DNA from: Paracoccus sulfuroxidans
Lineage (GTDB): Bacteria; Pseudomonadota; Alphaproteobacteria; Rhodobacterales; Rhodobacteraceae
Assembly (NCBI RefSeq): GCF_007830335.1
Contig: NZ_VLKU01000003.1
Location: 124,001-188,000, forward strand
Length of the DNA: 64,000 nucleotides
Direction: 5' to 3'
A model generated the notes under the pieces. That model made no database searches and had not been told where the DNA came from. It saw nothing but the letters and a program-made list of their open reading frames with translations. Made by a program: the position numbers and the translations under genes. Within the stretch, counting starts at the first letter, position 1; the number at the start of each line of letters is the position of its first letter. Positions 9,344 to 18,091 of this stretch are shown here, piece by piece.

Positions 9344-9610
9344 TCAGGATCCGATGATCTGGGGAATGATCTGATCGGTGAAAAATCCGACCAGAGTGGC
9401 GGTCATGAAGCTCATGCTGACCCAGAAAACGACCAGCATCAGGCCGATCTTCGGCACGAAGGTCAGCGTCATCTCCTGAACCGAGGTCAGGGCCTGGAAA
9501 AGGCCGATGACCACACCCGTGACCAGCGCCACGATCAGCAGCGGCGCGGACATGCGGACCGCGATCCATAGCGCCTGTCGGGTCAGGTCGAAGATGAGGT
9601 TTTCATCCAT
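9344..9610 (-). CDS. fliQ: Flagellar export apparatus protein FliQ
   Basis: FliQ is an 88-residue, two-helix inner-membrane component of the export gate (with FliP and FliR). I use the ATG at 9610 (MDENLIFDLTRQALW), because the frame extends upstream only through the end of fliE. The two hydrophobic helices are near residues 13-37 (LLIVALVTGVVIGLFQAL) and 50-75. The linking motif TSVQEMTLTFVPKI is highly characteristic. It starts four bases after the fliE stop. fliQ embedded between fliE and flgF is an alphaproteobacterial arrangement. The partner genes fliP, fliR, flhA and flhB are not in the window. Confidence 0.95.
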   Translation of the reverse strand: MDENLIFDLTRQALWIAVRMSAPLLIVALVTGVVIGLFQALTSVQEMTLTFVPKIGLMLVVFWVSMSFMTATLVGFFTDQIIPQIIGS

Positions 9611-9614
9611 CGGA

Positions 9615-9893
9615 TCAGACCGGCATCCGCAGGATTTCCTGATAAGCCTCGACCACCTTGTCGCGGATGGCGACGGCGGCATCGAGCGCGATCTCGGCCT
9701 GGGCGATGGACTGGACCAGCTGGTGCGTGTCGTTCTTGCCGGTCATCGCCCCCATCGAGGCGGTATCGACCTGCTCCATCACCTGGGCGAATTCGGAGGC
9801 GGCGTTCGTGACGCCTTTCGGCAGGCCCTGCGCGGGTTCGACCGCCGGACGGGCAGAGGCATAGGCTTGCGCGGCAATATTCGAGGTGAACAT
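9615..9893 (-). CDS. fliE: Flagellar hook-basal body complex protein FliE
   Basis: FliE joins the MS ring to the proximal rod and is the first axial protein exported. The 92-residue product has the conserved C-terminal half, with QSIAQAEIALDAAVAIRDKVVEAYQEI matching the family helix that ends in a short hydrophobic tail (LRMPV). The N-terminal third is variable and rich in Ala and Pro. It lies ten bases downstream of flgC and four bases upstream of fliQ in the flagellar operon. Confidence 0.94.
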   Translation of the reverse strand: MFTSNIAAQAYASARPAVEPAQGLPKGVTNAASEFAQVMEQVDTASMGAMTGKNDTHQLVQSIAQAEIALDAAVAIRDKVVEAYQEILRMPV

Positions 9894-9903
9894 ACGTTTC
9901 CTT

Positions 9904-10296
9904 TCAACGACGGATCAGATCCAGCAGAGACGAACTCATCTGCCGCGATTGTTCAAAGACACGAAGATTGGCCTCATAGCTGCGGTTGGCTTCGCGGGCG
10001 TCGGCGATCTCGATGACCAGATCGACGTTGGAGCCAAGGTAATAGCCGCTGTCATCGGCCATCGGATGGGCGGGGTCGAAGATCTGGGGCAGTTCGCGGC
10101 GATCGAGCCGCGTGGGGCTGGTCTCGACACCGCCCTTTCGGCGACCGAATTCGACGGCCTCTTGAAAGGCGACCAGCTTGCGGCGATAGCCGGGCGTATC
10201 GGCATTGGCGATGTTTTCCGAGACATGGCGCAGACGCACGGCCTGCGCCTTCATGCCTGAGGCCGCGATCTGCGTGGCGGTCAGATTGTCGCTCAT
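9904..10296 (-). CDS. flgC: Flagellar proximal rod protein FlgC
   Basis: FlgC is a proximal rod subunit. The 130-residue length is normal. The N-terminus has TATQIAASGMKAQAVRLRHVSENIANADTPGYRRK, the rod-protein signature, and the C-terminus carries VDLVIEIADAREANRSYEANLRVFEQ. It is the second gene of the operon, twelve bases after flgB, and is followed by fliE. Confidence 0.96.
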   Translation of the reverse strand: MSDNLTATQIAASGMKAQAVRLRHVSENIANADTPGYRRKLVAFQEAVEFGRRKGGVETSPTRLDRRELPQIFDPAHPMADDSGYYLGSNVDLVIEIADAREANRSYEANLRVFEQSRQMSSSLLDLIRR

Positions 10297-10308
10297 CTTT
10301 CCTCCTCC

Positions 10309-10698
10309 TTATGCGCGGCGGCCAAGGCTGGTGCGGATCAGGCCCAGCGATGATTTGGTGATGGCCAGCGACAGGTCGAATTCGCGCTTGGCATCGGCCA
10401 TCCGCACCATCTCATCCTCGATCGAGACGGTGTTGCCGTTGGGCGCGGGTTCGCCTTCGGTGTCGAAGGGACGGCCTTGTCCGCCCCCCCATTCCCCGGC
10501 CGCGACATGGGCAGGCCGGGTTGCGCGCATGCCCATCGGCTCGGCCCGGCGATAGGTCGCGGTGAAATCCGTGAGGTCGCGGGCGCGGTAGCCCGGCGTA
10601 TCGGCATTTGCGACATTCCGCGCCACCAGCTTTTGCCGCTGAGCGCCATGAGACGTCATGGAACTGGCCATGCGCAGCGTTTCGATCCGGTCAAACAA
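10309..10698 (-). CDS. flgB: Flagellar proximal rod protein FlgB
   Basis: FlgB is the most membrane-proximal rod subunit. The 129-residue product contains LVARNVANADTPGYRARDL, the standard FlgB motif, and a C-terminal helix (DEMVRMADAKREFDLSLAI). The start is a TTG at 10698, chosen because the GGGGAG element lies eight bases upstream and the reading MFDRIETLRMAS aligns with the family start. It is the first gene of the operon. About 125 bases separate it from the convergently unrelated LysR gene upstream, and its promoter should lie there, though I cannot identify a specific sigma factor site. Confidence 0.94.
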   Translation of the reverse strand: MFDRIETLRMASSMTSHGAQRQKLVARNVANADTPGYRARDLTDFTATYRRAEPMGMRATRPAHVAAGEWGGGQGRPFDTEGEPAPNGNTVSIEDEMVRMADAKREFDLSLAITKSSLGLIRTSLGRRA

Positions 10699-10823
10699 TC
10701 AGGTCACTCCCCAATCTTGTTAGATCCGGTCTTAACGACAATTGGTTTAGAAAGAGTGTAGCGGGGCGAGTTCTTGGTTCTGCGACCGAAATACCGGGGT
10801 TTCGTAGCGATTTACGGGCCTCG

Positions 10824-11738
10824 TCAGCCCTGATCCTCCGCCCCGCACAGCGTCATGAAGCGGGCGGCCACATGCGACAGCGCCCGGCGCGCGGGCCAGA
10901 TCAGCAGGATTCGCCGCTCGAGTTGCAGATCGGCAAGCCTCAGAAACGCGAGCTGCGGGTCATCGAACAGCATCGCGGCCTTCTGCGGCAGAAGGCCCAT
11001 GCCCATGCCCGCGCGGATCAGGCACAGCTGCCCGAAGGTCGAGGCGACGCGCATCGGCCCGCTTTTCAGCGCCGGGGGCAGGTCGGGCGCCTCCGCCAGC
11101 AGCCGCGCCGTGCCCGCGCCTTCGTCGAGGTGGATCAGGGTGGCCGCATCGACGTCCTCCAACCGGGGCAGGCGGCCCAGACGGGTCAGCGGGTGGCCGA
11201 CCGGAACCACAAGGCCAAAGGGATCGCGCGCGATCTCTTGCGTCTTAAGAAGCGGCGAAGTGCCGGAATAGCCCGCGATGGCAAGGTCCAGATCGCCATC
11301 CGCGACCATGCGCGCCAGATCCTCGGCCGGGCCGTCGTGCAGGCGCACGGCGATGGCGGGATGATCGGCGCGAAAGCGGCGCAGCGCGGGCGCGACCAGA
11401 TCGCCGATGGTCGAAGGCGAGGCCCCAAGCGCCAGCCGCCCGCGCTCCAGATCGGCGTTTTCCTGCAACCGCTCCAGCGCCATGTCCAGCGCCTCAAGCG
11501 CGGGGCGGGTGTCCTCGAGAAACTCCAGCCCGGCCTCGGTCAGCTGCGGCGGGCGCATGCGGCGGTCAAACAGCGGCACGCCTGCGCTGTCCTCAAGCTG
11601 GCGGATGGTCTCGGTCAGGGCCGAGGGCACGACGCCCAGCCGGTCGGCGGCGCGCGCAAATGACCCCTCGGAGCTGATGGCATGAAGGGCGCGCAGATGG
11701 CGCAGGTTCAGGTTCGTATTCTGCGAATTTATCTTCAT
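10824..11738 (-). CDS. LysR-family transcriptional regulator
   Basis: A 304-residue LysR-type regulator. The N-terminal winged helix-turn-helix spans about residues 10-70 (LRHLRALHAISSEGSFARAADRLGV, then SALTETIRQLEDSAGVPLFDRR), and the rest is the periplasmic-binding-like effector domain. It is divergent from the YdiJ-type dehydrogenase with a gap of about 60 bases, the usual geometry for a LysR protein controlling its neighbour. The ATG has no clear ribosome site, so it may be leaderless or weakly translated. A perfect inverted repeat overlaps the start codon and may serve autoregulation. The effector is unknown, though a 2-hydroxyacid is the obvious guess. Confidence 0.92.
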   Translation of the reverse strand: MKINSQNTNLNLRHLRALHAISSEGSFARAADRLGVVPSALTETIRQLEDSAGVPLFDRRMRPPQLTEAGLEFLEDTRPALEALDMALERLQENADLERGRLALGASPSTIGDLVAPALRRFRADHPAIAVRLHDGPAEDLARMVADGDLDLAIAGYSGTSPLLKTQEIARDPFGLVVPVGHPLTRLGRLPRLEDVDAATLIHLDEGAGTARLLAEAPDLPPALKSGPMRVASTFGQLCLIRAGMGMGLLPQKAAMLFDDPQLAFLRLADLQLERRILLIWPARRALSHVAARFMTLCGAEDQG

Positions 11739-11760
11739 TACATTCTATTTTTATGAAGAT
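11731..11760. promoter_or_regulatory. Perfect inverted repeat in the LysR/dehydrogenase divergent region
   Basis: ATCTTCAT (11731-11738) and ATGAAGAT (11753-11760) form a perfect eight-base inverted repeat with a 14-base AT-rich spacer, in otherwise GC-rich DNA. The left arm contains the LysR start codon. The size and position fit a LysR operator that overlaps the divergent promoters, but binding is not shown. Confidence 0.5.
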
Positions 11761-11800
11761 GAGATCCGTGGTTCAACAGGCAAAATCCCGAAAGGTCGCC

Positions 11801-14614
11801 ATGTTTGACAGCCAGCCCATCCCGTCCCTGACCCACGCCCTGCGCGCGGCCGGTTTCCAAGGCGGGATCGAGACGGACCGCGCCCTGCGCGCCGCGATGT
11901 CGACGGACAATTCGGTCTATCAGATCACCCCCGATCTGATCGCCGCGCCGCGCGACGGGCAGGATGTGGTGCGGGCGCTGGCTGTGCTGCAGGATCCCGC
12001 CTTCGCCGATGTGGCGCTGACCGCGCGCGGCGGCGGCACCGGGACGAACGGGCAGGCGCTGAACCGGGGGCTGATCCTCGACATGCGGCGGCACATGAAC
12101 CGGGTCCTGCAGATCAACGCGACCGAGGGTTGGGCGGATGTCGAGCCGGGCGTGGTGCTGGATGCGCTCAATGATGCGTTGCGCCCGCATGGCTGGTTCT
12201 TTGCGCCCGAGACCTCGACCTCGACCCGCTGCACCATCGGCGGCATGGTCTCGACCGATGCCTCGGGGAAGGGGTCGCGGATCTATGGCAAGACCTCGGA
12301 CAATATCCTTGGGCTCGAGATCGCGCGCCCCGAGGGGCTGCTGTCTAGCCTTGTGCCTGCGCCCGATTGGGCAGGGCCGATGCTGGACGCGGCCGAGGCC
12401 GCCGCGCGGCAGGGGCGGGCGGCGTTCATTGCCGTGACCCCGCGCCTGAACCGCCGCTTCACCGGCTATGATCTGGACCGCGCCTGCCCAGAGACGGGCG
12501 GTTTTGAATGGTGGCGGCTCTTCTTGGGGGCCGAGGGCACGCTGGGCCCGATCACCCGCATCCGGGTCAAACTGCGCCGGATTGAGTCTGAAAAGCGCCT
12601 GATCGTCGCTGGTTTCGCCAGTTTCCGCGACGCCTTGGCTGCGGCGACGCCGCTTCTGGCCGATAATCCAACCGCCATCGAGGTGATGGACGAATGGGTC
12701 CAGCGCATCGCGCAGGATGCGGGCATTCTGGCGCGCCTGCCCGAAAACCTGCGCCCCGATGGTCCGGTCGCCTATGTTTTCATCGAGTTCAACGGACATG
12801 ATCCCGCCGAGATGGCCGCGCGCATCGACACCTGCATGCAGCGCCTCCGCAGCCTGCAGGGCCAGATCGCCCTGCATCAGGCCCGTGATCTGGCCGAGAT
12901 CCGAGAGCTTTGGGCGATCCGTTCCGCCGGGGTGGGGCTTCTGGGCAAGGTCGACGGTCCCGCACGCCCCATTGCCTTCGTCGAGGATTGCGTGGTCCCG
13001 CCGGAAAACCTGCCGGGCTTTGTCGATGACTTCCTCATGGTCCTGAAGGAGAACGGGCTGGGCTTCGGCATCTATGGCCATGTCGATGTGGGCTGCCTGC
13101 ACATCCGTCCCGCGCTGAACATTGATGAGACGACGGATCGGGCGAAGCTGGTCGCGGTCTCGGATGCGGTCTTCGCGCTGACGCGGAAATATGGCGGCAT
13201 TTTCTGGGGTGAGCATGGCAAGGGCGTGCGGGGTGCCTATCTGCCCGAATGGATCGGGCCCAAGGCCTATGCCGCGCTGCAAGCGGTCAAACAGGCGTTT
13301 GATCCCGCCGAGCGGTTCAACCCCGGCAAGCTGGTCACGCTGAACCGCCCGCGCATGGGCATCGCGACGACGCCCTTCCGGCCCTTCAACGCAAGGCCCG
13401 GTGACGCGCTGGAGAAGGCGTTTCGCTGCAACGGGAATGCGCAATGCCTCAGCTATCAGGCGGCGGCGCCTATGTGCCCTTCGTTCAAGGCGACGGGCGA
13501 TCTGCGCCATTCGCCGAAAGGACGCGCGGATGCGCTGCGTGCGTGGAAGGTCGCGCGGGACGCGGGCCAGCCCGCACCCGAGGGCGATCTGATGGCGGCG
13601 CTGGACACCTGCCTTGGCTGCAAGGCTTGCGCCTCGACTTGCCCGGTGCAGGTCGACATCCCCTCGATGCGGGCGGCCTTTTATGCCGATCACTACAGCC
13701 GCAATGCGCGGCCACTCTCGGACCACCTGGTGCTGTTGGCTGAGCGGTTCAGCCCGCTGACGGTGGCGCTTGCCCCGCTGCTGCGCCCGCTCTGGCCCCT
13801 GGCGCGACGACTGGCTGAGCGGACGTTGAAGACGGTCGACATGCCCGCCCGTCTGGCCCGGCCGGTGGCGGCGCGGCATCGCATCAAACTCTCGGATCTG
13901 GGCCACCCGCTGCCCGAAAACACGGTGCTGCTGTGGCAGGACTGGTTCACTGCCCTCTTTGATGCCGAGGTCGCGCAGGACGCCGTCGCGGGCCTCAGCG
14001 CCCTTGGCTATCACCCGTTGCTGGTTTCCATGCGCCCTGCAGGCAAGGCCGCGCAGAACATGGGGGCCGAGGCCGCCTTCCGGCGCATGGCCAAGCGGCT
14101 GGTCGCGGCGCTGGAAAAAGGGGCGGCGACGGGCGCGCCGATGATCGGTCTGGATCCGGCCTTCGTGATGATGCTGCGGCAGGATTACCCCAAGGCCGGG
14201 CTGGCCCCGCCGCGCGTGATGCTGGCGCAGGAGTTTCTGGTGGCCGAGATCGCCTCGGGGCGGCGTTTCCCGCAGGTGCGCGGGCAGGGGGCCGTGCCCC
14301 GCATCCTCACGCATTGTACCGAGCAGACGGCGCTGCCGAATGCCGGGGCGCTTTGGGCGCAGGTCTTTGCGGGACTTGGGCTGAAGGCCACGCCCAGCCC
14401 CTCGGGCTGCTGCGGCATGGCGGGGCTGTTCGGGCATCAGGAACGGCACCAGACCGTGTCGCGCAGGCTTTACGACATGTCTTGGCGGGATCAGGTCGAG
14501 GGTGACGCGCCGGTGCTGGCCACCGGGTTTTCCTGCCGTTGTCAGGCCGAACGCCTCAGCGACGCGAAGCTGCGTCACCCGCTTGGGATGATCGCCGACG
14601 CCTTGCAGGTCTAA
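11801..14614 (+). CDS. YdiJ-type FAD and iron-sulfur 2-hydroxyacid dehydrogenase
   Basis: A 937-residue fusion of an FAD-linked oxidase and an Fe-S domain protein, like E. coli YdiJ (reported as a D-2-hydroxyglutarate dehydrogenase of about 1018 residues). The FAD-binding half has TARGGGTGTNGQALNRGL, TRCTIGGMVSTDASG and GAEGTLGPITRIRV, with GIYGHVDVGCLHIRP in the cap domain. Around residues 542-615 are two Fe-S cysteine clusters, including CLGCKACASTCP. The C-terminal half ends with CCG-type heterodisulfide-reductase motifs (HCTEQT and SGCCGMAGLFGH near residue 868). I choose the ATG at 11801 because GAAAGG lies five bases upstream. An in-frame ATG at 11753 would leave no room for a promoter. 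Substrate is probably D-lactate, D-2-hydroxyglutarate or similar, not determined here. Confidence 0.9.
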   Translation: MFDSQPIPSLTHALRAAGFQGGIETDRALRAAMSTDNSVYQITPDLIAAPRDGQDVVRALAVLQDPAFADVALTARGGGTGTNGQALNRGLILDMRRHMNRVLQINATEGWADVEPGVVLDALNDALRPHGWFFAPETSTSTRCTIGGMVSTDASGKGSRIYGKTSDNILGLEIARPEGLLSSLVPAPDWAGPMLDAAEAAARQGRAAFIAVTPRLNRRFTGYDLDRACPETGGFEWWRLFLGAEGTLGPITRIRVKLRRIESEKRLIVAGFASFRDALAAATPLLADNPTAIEVMDEWVQRIAQDAGILARLPENLRPDGPVAYVFIEFNGHDPAEMAARIDTCMQRLRSLQGQIALHQARDLAEIRELWAIRSAGVGLLGKVDGPARPIAFVEDCVVPPENLPGFVDDFLMVLKENGLGFGIYGHVDVGCLHIRPALNIDETTDRAKLVAVSDAVFALTRKYGGIFWGEHGKGVRGAYLPEWIGPKAYAALQAVKQAFDPAERFNPGKLVTLNRPRMGIATTPFRPFNARPGDALEKAFRCNGNAQCLSYQAAAPMCPSFKATGDLRHSPKGRADALRAWKVARDAGQPAPEGDLMAALDTCLGCKACASTCPVQVDIPSMRAAFYADHYSRNARPLSDHLVLLAERFSPLTVALAPLLRPLWPLARRLAERTLKTVDMPARLARPVAARHRIKLSDLGHPLPENTVLLWQDWFTALFDAEVAQDAVAGLSALGYHPLLVSMRPAGKAAQNMGAEAAFRRMAKRLVAALEKGAATGAPMIGLDPAFVMMLRQDYPKAGLAPPRVMLAQEFLVAEIASGRRFPQVRGQGAVPRILTHCTEQTALPNAGALWAQVFAGLGLKATPSPSGCCGMAGLFGHQERHQTVSRRLYDMSWRDQVEGDAPVLATGFSCRCQAERLSDAKLRHPLGMIADALQV

Positions 14615-14691
14615 CCTGTCAGATCGCGCGGGTGTTCTGGCCAACCCGCGCTTTTCCTGCGATAAATCGGGGAAAACAAGAAAGCGACCGC

Positions 14692-15357
14692 ATGGCCATC
14701 GGCAAAGTCATCAAGGCTAATCTTTCGGAACAGATCTATGGCCATCTGCGGCTGGCGCTGATGGAGGGCGAATATCGCCCGGGTGAGCGGCTGACGATCA
14801 GCGGCGTGGCCGAGCTTTACGGCACCTCGATCACCCCTGTGCGTGAGGCGATCATGCGGCTGGCATCAGAGCAGGTGCTGACCTTCACGGCGGCGACCTC
14901 GGTCGTGGTGCCGGAACTGACGCCGCGCGACCTGCGCGAGATCGTGGCGATCCGCGACAAGCTGGAGGGCATGGCCGCCCATCGCGTCGGCCAGATCGCC
15001 ACGCCCGAGATGGTCGCCGAATTCGAGGCGCTGAACGCCAGCTTCATCGCTGCCGCCGCGACCGACCCCCGCGAGGCCGCGCAAAGCAACCGTGAGTTTC
15101 ATTTTCTGATCCTGCGCCGGGCCGAGCTGCCCTATGTCGAAACCATCTGCGAAAACATGTGGGCGATGATGGGGCCGTTCCTGCGCACTTTCCATGAGCG
15201 GATGCCGGTGCGGCGGCTCTCGGGGCAGGACCACCAGCATTTCCGCTTCATCGACGCGCTGCGCCAGAATGATGCGGCTGCGGCGCAGGCCGCGATGCAG
15301 GCCGATATCGACTGGGCGAACGAGCTGATCGCGCGGATCGAGGCAGGCGAAAGCTGA
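14692..15357 (+). CDS. GntR-family regulator, FCD subfamily
   Basis: A 221-residue transcription factor with an N-terminal winged helix (about residues 8-75, including LALMEGEYRPGERLTISGVAELYGTSITPVREAIMRLA in pieces) and an all-helical FCD effector domain. The FCD domain shows likely metal-binding histidines in REFHFLI and GQDHQHF. The start is the ATG at 14692. The open frame upstream reads back into the YdiJ-type gene and lacks coding character. The gene stands alone, followed by a terminator. It faces the SDR/transketolase operon convergently, so it is a candidate regulator of the divergent promoter near 18000-18130, by inference. Confidence 0.9.
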   Translation: MAIGKVIKANLSEQIYGHLRLALMEGEYRPGERLTISGVAELYGTSITPVREAIMRLASEQVLTFTAATSVVVPELTPRDLREIVAIRDKLEGMAAHRVGQIATPEMVAEFEALNASFIAAAATDPREAAQSNREFHFLILRRAELPYVETICENMWAMMGPFLRTFHERMPVRRLSGQDHQHFRFIDALRQNDAAAAQAAMQADIDWANELIARIEAGES

Positions 15358-15359
15358 AA

Positions 15360-15386
15360 GGGCGCCCAAGCGGGCGCCCCTTTTTT
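15360..15386. terminator. Rho-independent terminator after the GntR gene
   Basis: Two GGGCGCCC arms, each self-complementary, flank an AAGC loop and are followed by C and six T. It lies between the convergent GntR and SDR genes. AAAG before the stem gives only a short T run in the reverse direction, so it is mainly a plus-strand terminator. Confidence 0.88.
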
Positions 15387-15400
15387 GTCAGGCGATCTAA

Positions 15401-16090
15401 TCAGGCGATGGAATAGCCGCCGTCGACCGGCAGCAGCGCGCCGTTCACATAGCGCGCGGCGGGTGAGACCAGAAAGCCGATGACCTCGGCGATCTCGTCC
15501 GGCTCCCCCCAGCGGCCCAGCGGAATGCGCGCGGTGATGCCCGGTTCGCGCGTGGGATCGTTCTTCGCTCCGGCCCCCATGCGGGTGTTGATCCAGCCGG
15601 GCGCAATGGCGTTGCAGCGCACGCCCTCGGGGCCCCAGGCCACCGCGATCGAGCGGGTCAGCGCCACGATGGCCCCCTTCGAGGCCGCGTAAGCCGGAGA
15701 GCGCGCAGAGCCGAACCAGCTCCACATCGAGGCGAGGTTCACGATGGACCCGCCCGAGGCGACGAGCTTCTCACGCGCAGCCGTCGCCGCGGCCAGCGAG
15801 GCGGTCAGGTTCACGTTCAGCACGGCGTTAAACTCATCCGCGTGCCATTCGCGCATCTGCCGGATGATGCCCGCGCAATTGACCAGCGCGTCGATCTGAT
15901 CGGCGCGGGCCATCAGCGCGGCCAGATCCTCGGCGCTGGTGACGTCGGTGCGATGGAATTCCAGCCCCTCGGGCAGATCGTCCTCATGGTCGATCCCGCC
16001 CGCGATGACGCGCCAGCCCTGGGTTAGCAGGTGGCGGCTGGTGGCAAGGCCGATGCCGGTGCCGCCGCCGGTGATGATTGCGGTTTTCAT
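15401..16090 (-). CDS. Short-chain dehydrogenase/reductase
   Basis: A classical SDR of 229 residues. The cofactor motif TGGGTGIG is at residues 7-14, NCAG is near residue 71, and the catalytic set is Ser in LASMWSW with Tyr-x-x-x-Lys in YAASK. The C-terminus VNGALLPVDGGYSIA is typical. It is the last gene of a three-gene minus-strand operon after the split transketolase, twelve bases downstream. Substrate is unknown. The linkage to transketolase subunits suggests a sugar, ketose or polyol, for example reduction of a keto group before or after the two-carbon transfer. Confidence 0.88.
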   Translation of the reverse strand: MKTAIITGGGTGIGLATSRHLLTQGWRVIAGGIDHEDDLPEGLEFHRTDVTSAEDLAALMARADQIDALVNCAGIIRQMREWHADEFNAVLNVNLTASLAAATAAREKLVASGGSIVNLASMWSWFGSARSPAYAASKGAIVALTRSIAVAWGPEGVRCNAIAPGWINTRMGAGAKNDPTREPGITARIPLGRWGEPDEIAEVIGFLVSPAARYVNGALLPVDGGYSIA

Positions 16091-16102
16091 GCGCTTGCCC
16101 CC

Positions 16103-17089
16103 TTACGACTTGCGGGCAAGGAAGGCTTCCGCCACCTCGCGAATGCCCGCGCCATCCAGCTTGTAATGGGCGTAAAGATGCGTCGGCGGCGCGATCAGCG
16201 CATATTCGTCATAGATGCCGTGACGCTTCAGCCGCACGCCCTTGCCCTCATCGGCCAGAACCTCGGCCACGGCAGAGCCGAGCCCGCCCATGACGTTATG
16301 TTCCTCGACCGTCATGATGCAGCGCGACTGTTCCGCCGCCGCCAGCACCGCGTCCCGGTCCAGCGGCTTGATCGAGGCCATGTCGATCACGCCGACCGAG
16401 CGTCCCGCCGCATTCATCGCCGCCGCCGCCTCAATTGCTGCATGCACGGTGATCCCGCAGGCGATCAGCGTCAGCTCCTCTCCCTGTGAATGCACATGCG
16501 CCTTGCCGAAACGGAACTCGGTCCCGCCCTCATAGACGATGGGGTCGCGGCCGCGCCCGATGCGGAAATAGATCGGCTGGTCCCAATCGGCCGAAGCGCG
16601 GATCGCGGCCTCCAGCTGCGCCCCGTCCGAGGGCGAGACGATGGCCAGATCGGCGATCGAGCGCATGGTCCCGATATCCTCGGTCGCGTGATGTGAGGTG
16701 CCGTAAAAGCCCAGCGAGATGCCGGTGTGATGCCCAATGAGCCGCACGGGCTGCGCCGAATAGGCGATGTCCATGCGGATCTGTTCGCAGGCCAGCAGGC
16801 CAAGGAAGGAGGAAAACGTCGCGACGAAAGGCGTGACGCCGGTGGTGGCAATGCCCGCCGCGACCGAGACCATGTTCTGTTCCGAGATACCGAACGAGAT
16901 GTAGCGGTCCGGATGCACAGCGGCAAAGCGGTTCAGCCCGTTCGAATATTGCAGATCGGCTGAGCCGGCGACGACGTTGTGACCGGCCTCGACCAGTTGC
17001 AGAAGGCCGTTCGACAGGTGGTCAAGCCCCGGGTTCACCGCGTTCAGCCCGCGATATTGCCAGGAATTGGGGGATTTCGGACCATTCAT
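16103..17089 (-). CDS. Transketolase-like protein, C-terminal subunit
   Basis: This 328-residue protein carries the pyrimidine-binding and C-terminal domains of a split transketolase. SEQNMVSVAAGIATTG contains the glutamate that activates ThDP. PVRLIGHHTGISLGFYGTSHHATEDIG and VIDMASIKPLDRDAVL follow, with HNVMGGLGSAVAE in the C-terminal domain. The start is the ATG at 17089, two bases before the N-terminal subunit's stop, and an upstream in-frame ATG lies within that gene. The two subunits should assemble into one enzyme transferring a two-carbon unit between sugars. Split transketolases in catabolic clusters often act on unusual ketoses rather than in the pentose phosphate pathway. Confidence 0.93.
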   Translation of the reverse strand: MNGPKSPNSWQYRGLNAVNPGLDHLSNGLLQLVEAGHNVVAGSADLQYSNGLNRFAAVHPDRYISFGISEQNMVSVAAGIATTGVTPFVATFSSFLGLLACEQIRMDIAYSAQPVRLIGHHTGISLGFYGTSHHATEDIGTMRSIADLAIVSPSDGAQLEAAIRASADWDQPIYFRIGRGRDPIVYEGGTEFRFGKAHVHSQGEELTLIACGITVHAAIEAAAAMNAAGRSVGVIDMASIKPLDRDAVLAAAEQSRCIMTVEEHNVMGGLGSAVAEVLADEGKGVRLKRHGIYDEYALIAPPTHLYAHYKLDGAGIREVAEAFLARKS

Positions 17090-17090
17090 G

Positions 17091-17978
17091 TCAGATAACC
17101 TTCGATTTGATTTCGGCGATGGCGTCATCGGCGTCAGAGCTGTCCAGCCAGCCCAGATGCCAGCCCGGCTCGGTTTCCATGTAGGAGACACCCTTGCCCT
17201 TCACGGTTTTCGAGATGACCAGCGCCGGTTTCTCGCGCGTGTCATCGGCGCGCAGGCGGCGCATAAGCTCGGTCACGGCGGCGATGTCATGGCCGTCGAC
17301 GCTGTGGACCTCCCAGCCGAAGGCGCGCCATTTTTCATCGAGCGGCTCGATGTTCATGACGTCATCAACCTTGCCGTCCAGCTGGTAGCCGTTGCGGTCG
17401 ACAATCGCGATCAGGTTCTTCATGCGGTTCTGGGCGGCGAAAAGCGCGGCCTCCCAGACCTGGCCTTCCTGCATCTCGCCATCGCCCATCATGCAGAAGA
17501 CCTTGTAATCCTTGCCGGTCCAGCGCTGCGCCAGCGCGATGCCGATGGCATTGGACAGCGCATGCCCGATTGATCCGGACGAGAAGTCGACCCCCGGCAC
17601 CTTGCGCATGTCCGGGTGATCGCCCAGCGGGCTGCCAAGGCGGGTATAGTCGTCCAGCCATTCCTTGGGGAAGAACTCCAGATCCGCATAGATCGGGAAC
17701 AGCCCGACGGCGGCATGGCCCTTGCCAATGGTGAAGCGGTCACGCCCGTCCCAGCCCGGCTCGCCCCGGCGCAGGTTCATCACGTCATAATAGAGCGCCG
17801 AAAACATCTCGGCCGCCGAAAAGACCGAGCTGTAATGCCCGGTCTTCGCAATATCGATCAGGCGGACGGTCTCCAGCCGGATGAACTGCGCGCGCTCGCG
17901 CAGGCGGGCGATGGTCGCGTCATCAGGGGCATAGCTGTTCGCGCCGGGCGTCAGCCCGAGGGGCGAGGGCAGGGTCAT
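17091..17978 (-). CDS. Transketolase-like protein, N-terminal subunit
   Basis: The ThDP-pyrophosphate-binding half of a split transketolase, 295 residues. The signature starts GDGEMQEGQVWEAAL and ends with the second Asn-containing part (DRNGYQLDG), and GKGHAAVGLFPIYADLEFF is the conserved substrate-site histidine segment. SSGSIGHALSNAIGIAL is also typical. It is the first gene of the operon with the C-terminal subunit and an SDR, and is divergent from the glycerol-dehydrogenase-like gene across a 154-base region. No sugar kinase or isomerase is nearby, so the acceptor and donor may be unphosphorylated. That is an inference. Confidence 0.93.
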   Translation of the reverse strand: MTLPSPLGLTPGANSYAPDDATIARLRERAQFIRLETVRLIDIAKTGHYSSVFSAAEMFSALYYDVMNLRRGEPGWDGRDRFTIGKGHAAVGLFPIYADLEFFPKEWLDDYTRLGSPLGDHPDMRKVPGVDFSSGSIGHALSNAIGIALAQRWTGKDYKVFCMMGDGEMQEGQVWEAALFAAQNRMKNLIAIVDRNGYQLDGKVDDVMNIEPLDEKWRAFGWEVHSVDGHDIAAVTELMRRLRADDTREKPALVISKTVKGKGVSYMETEPGWHLGWLDSSDADDAIAEIKSKVI

Positions 17979-18091
17979 TCTTGGTCTCCTGTGAGGGGCG
18001 CGGGATCTGGGGCGCGCCCTGCAATGCTGCCGGGCGATTCATTTCCGCCCGATGAGTGGAAGGATATTGACTCGCGTAAGATGTATCAAGC

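Noticed and set aside
11738..14644. A 968-codon open frame opposite the YdiJ-type gene
   Set aside because: It is antisense to a clear FAD/Fe-S enzyme with intact motifs. Its product is rich in Arg, His, Gln and Gly with no recognisable domain, as happens in GC-rich genes on the opposite strand.
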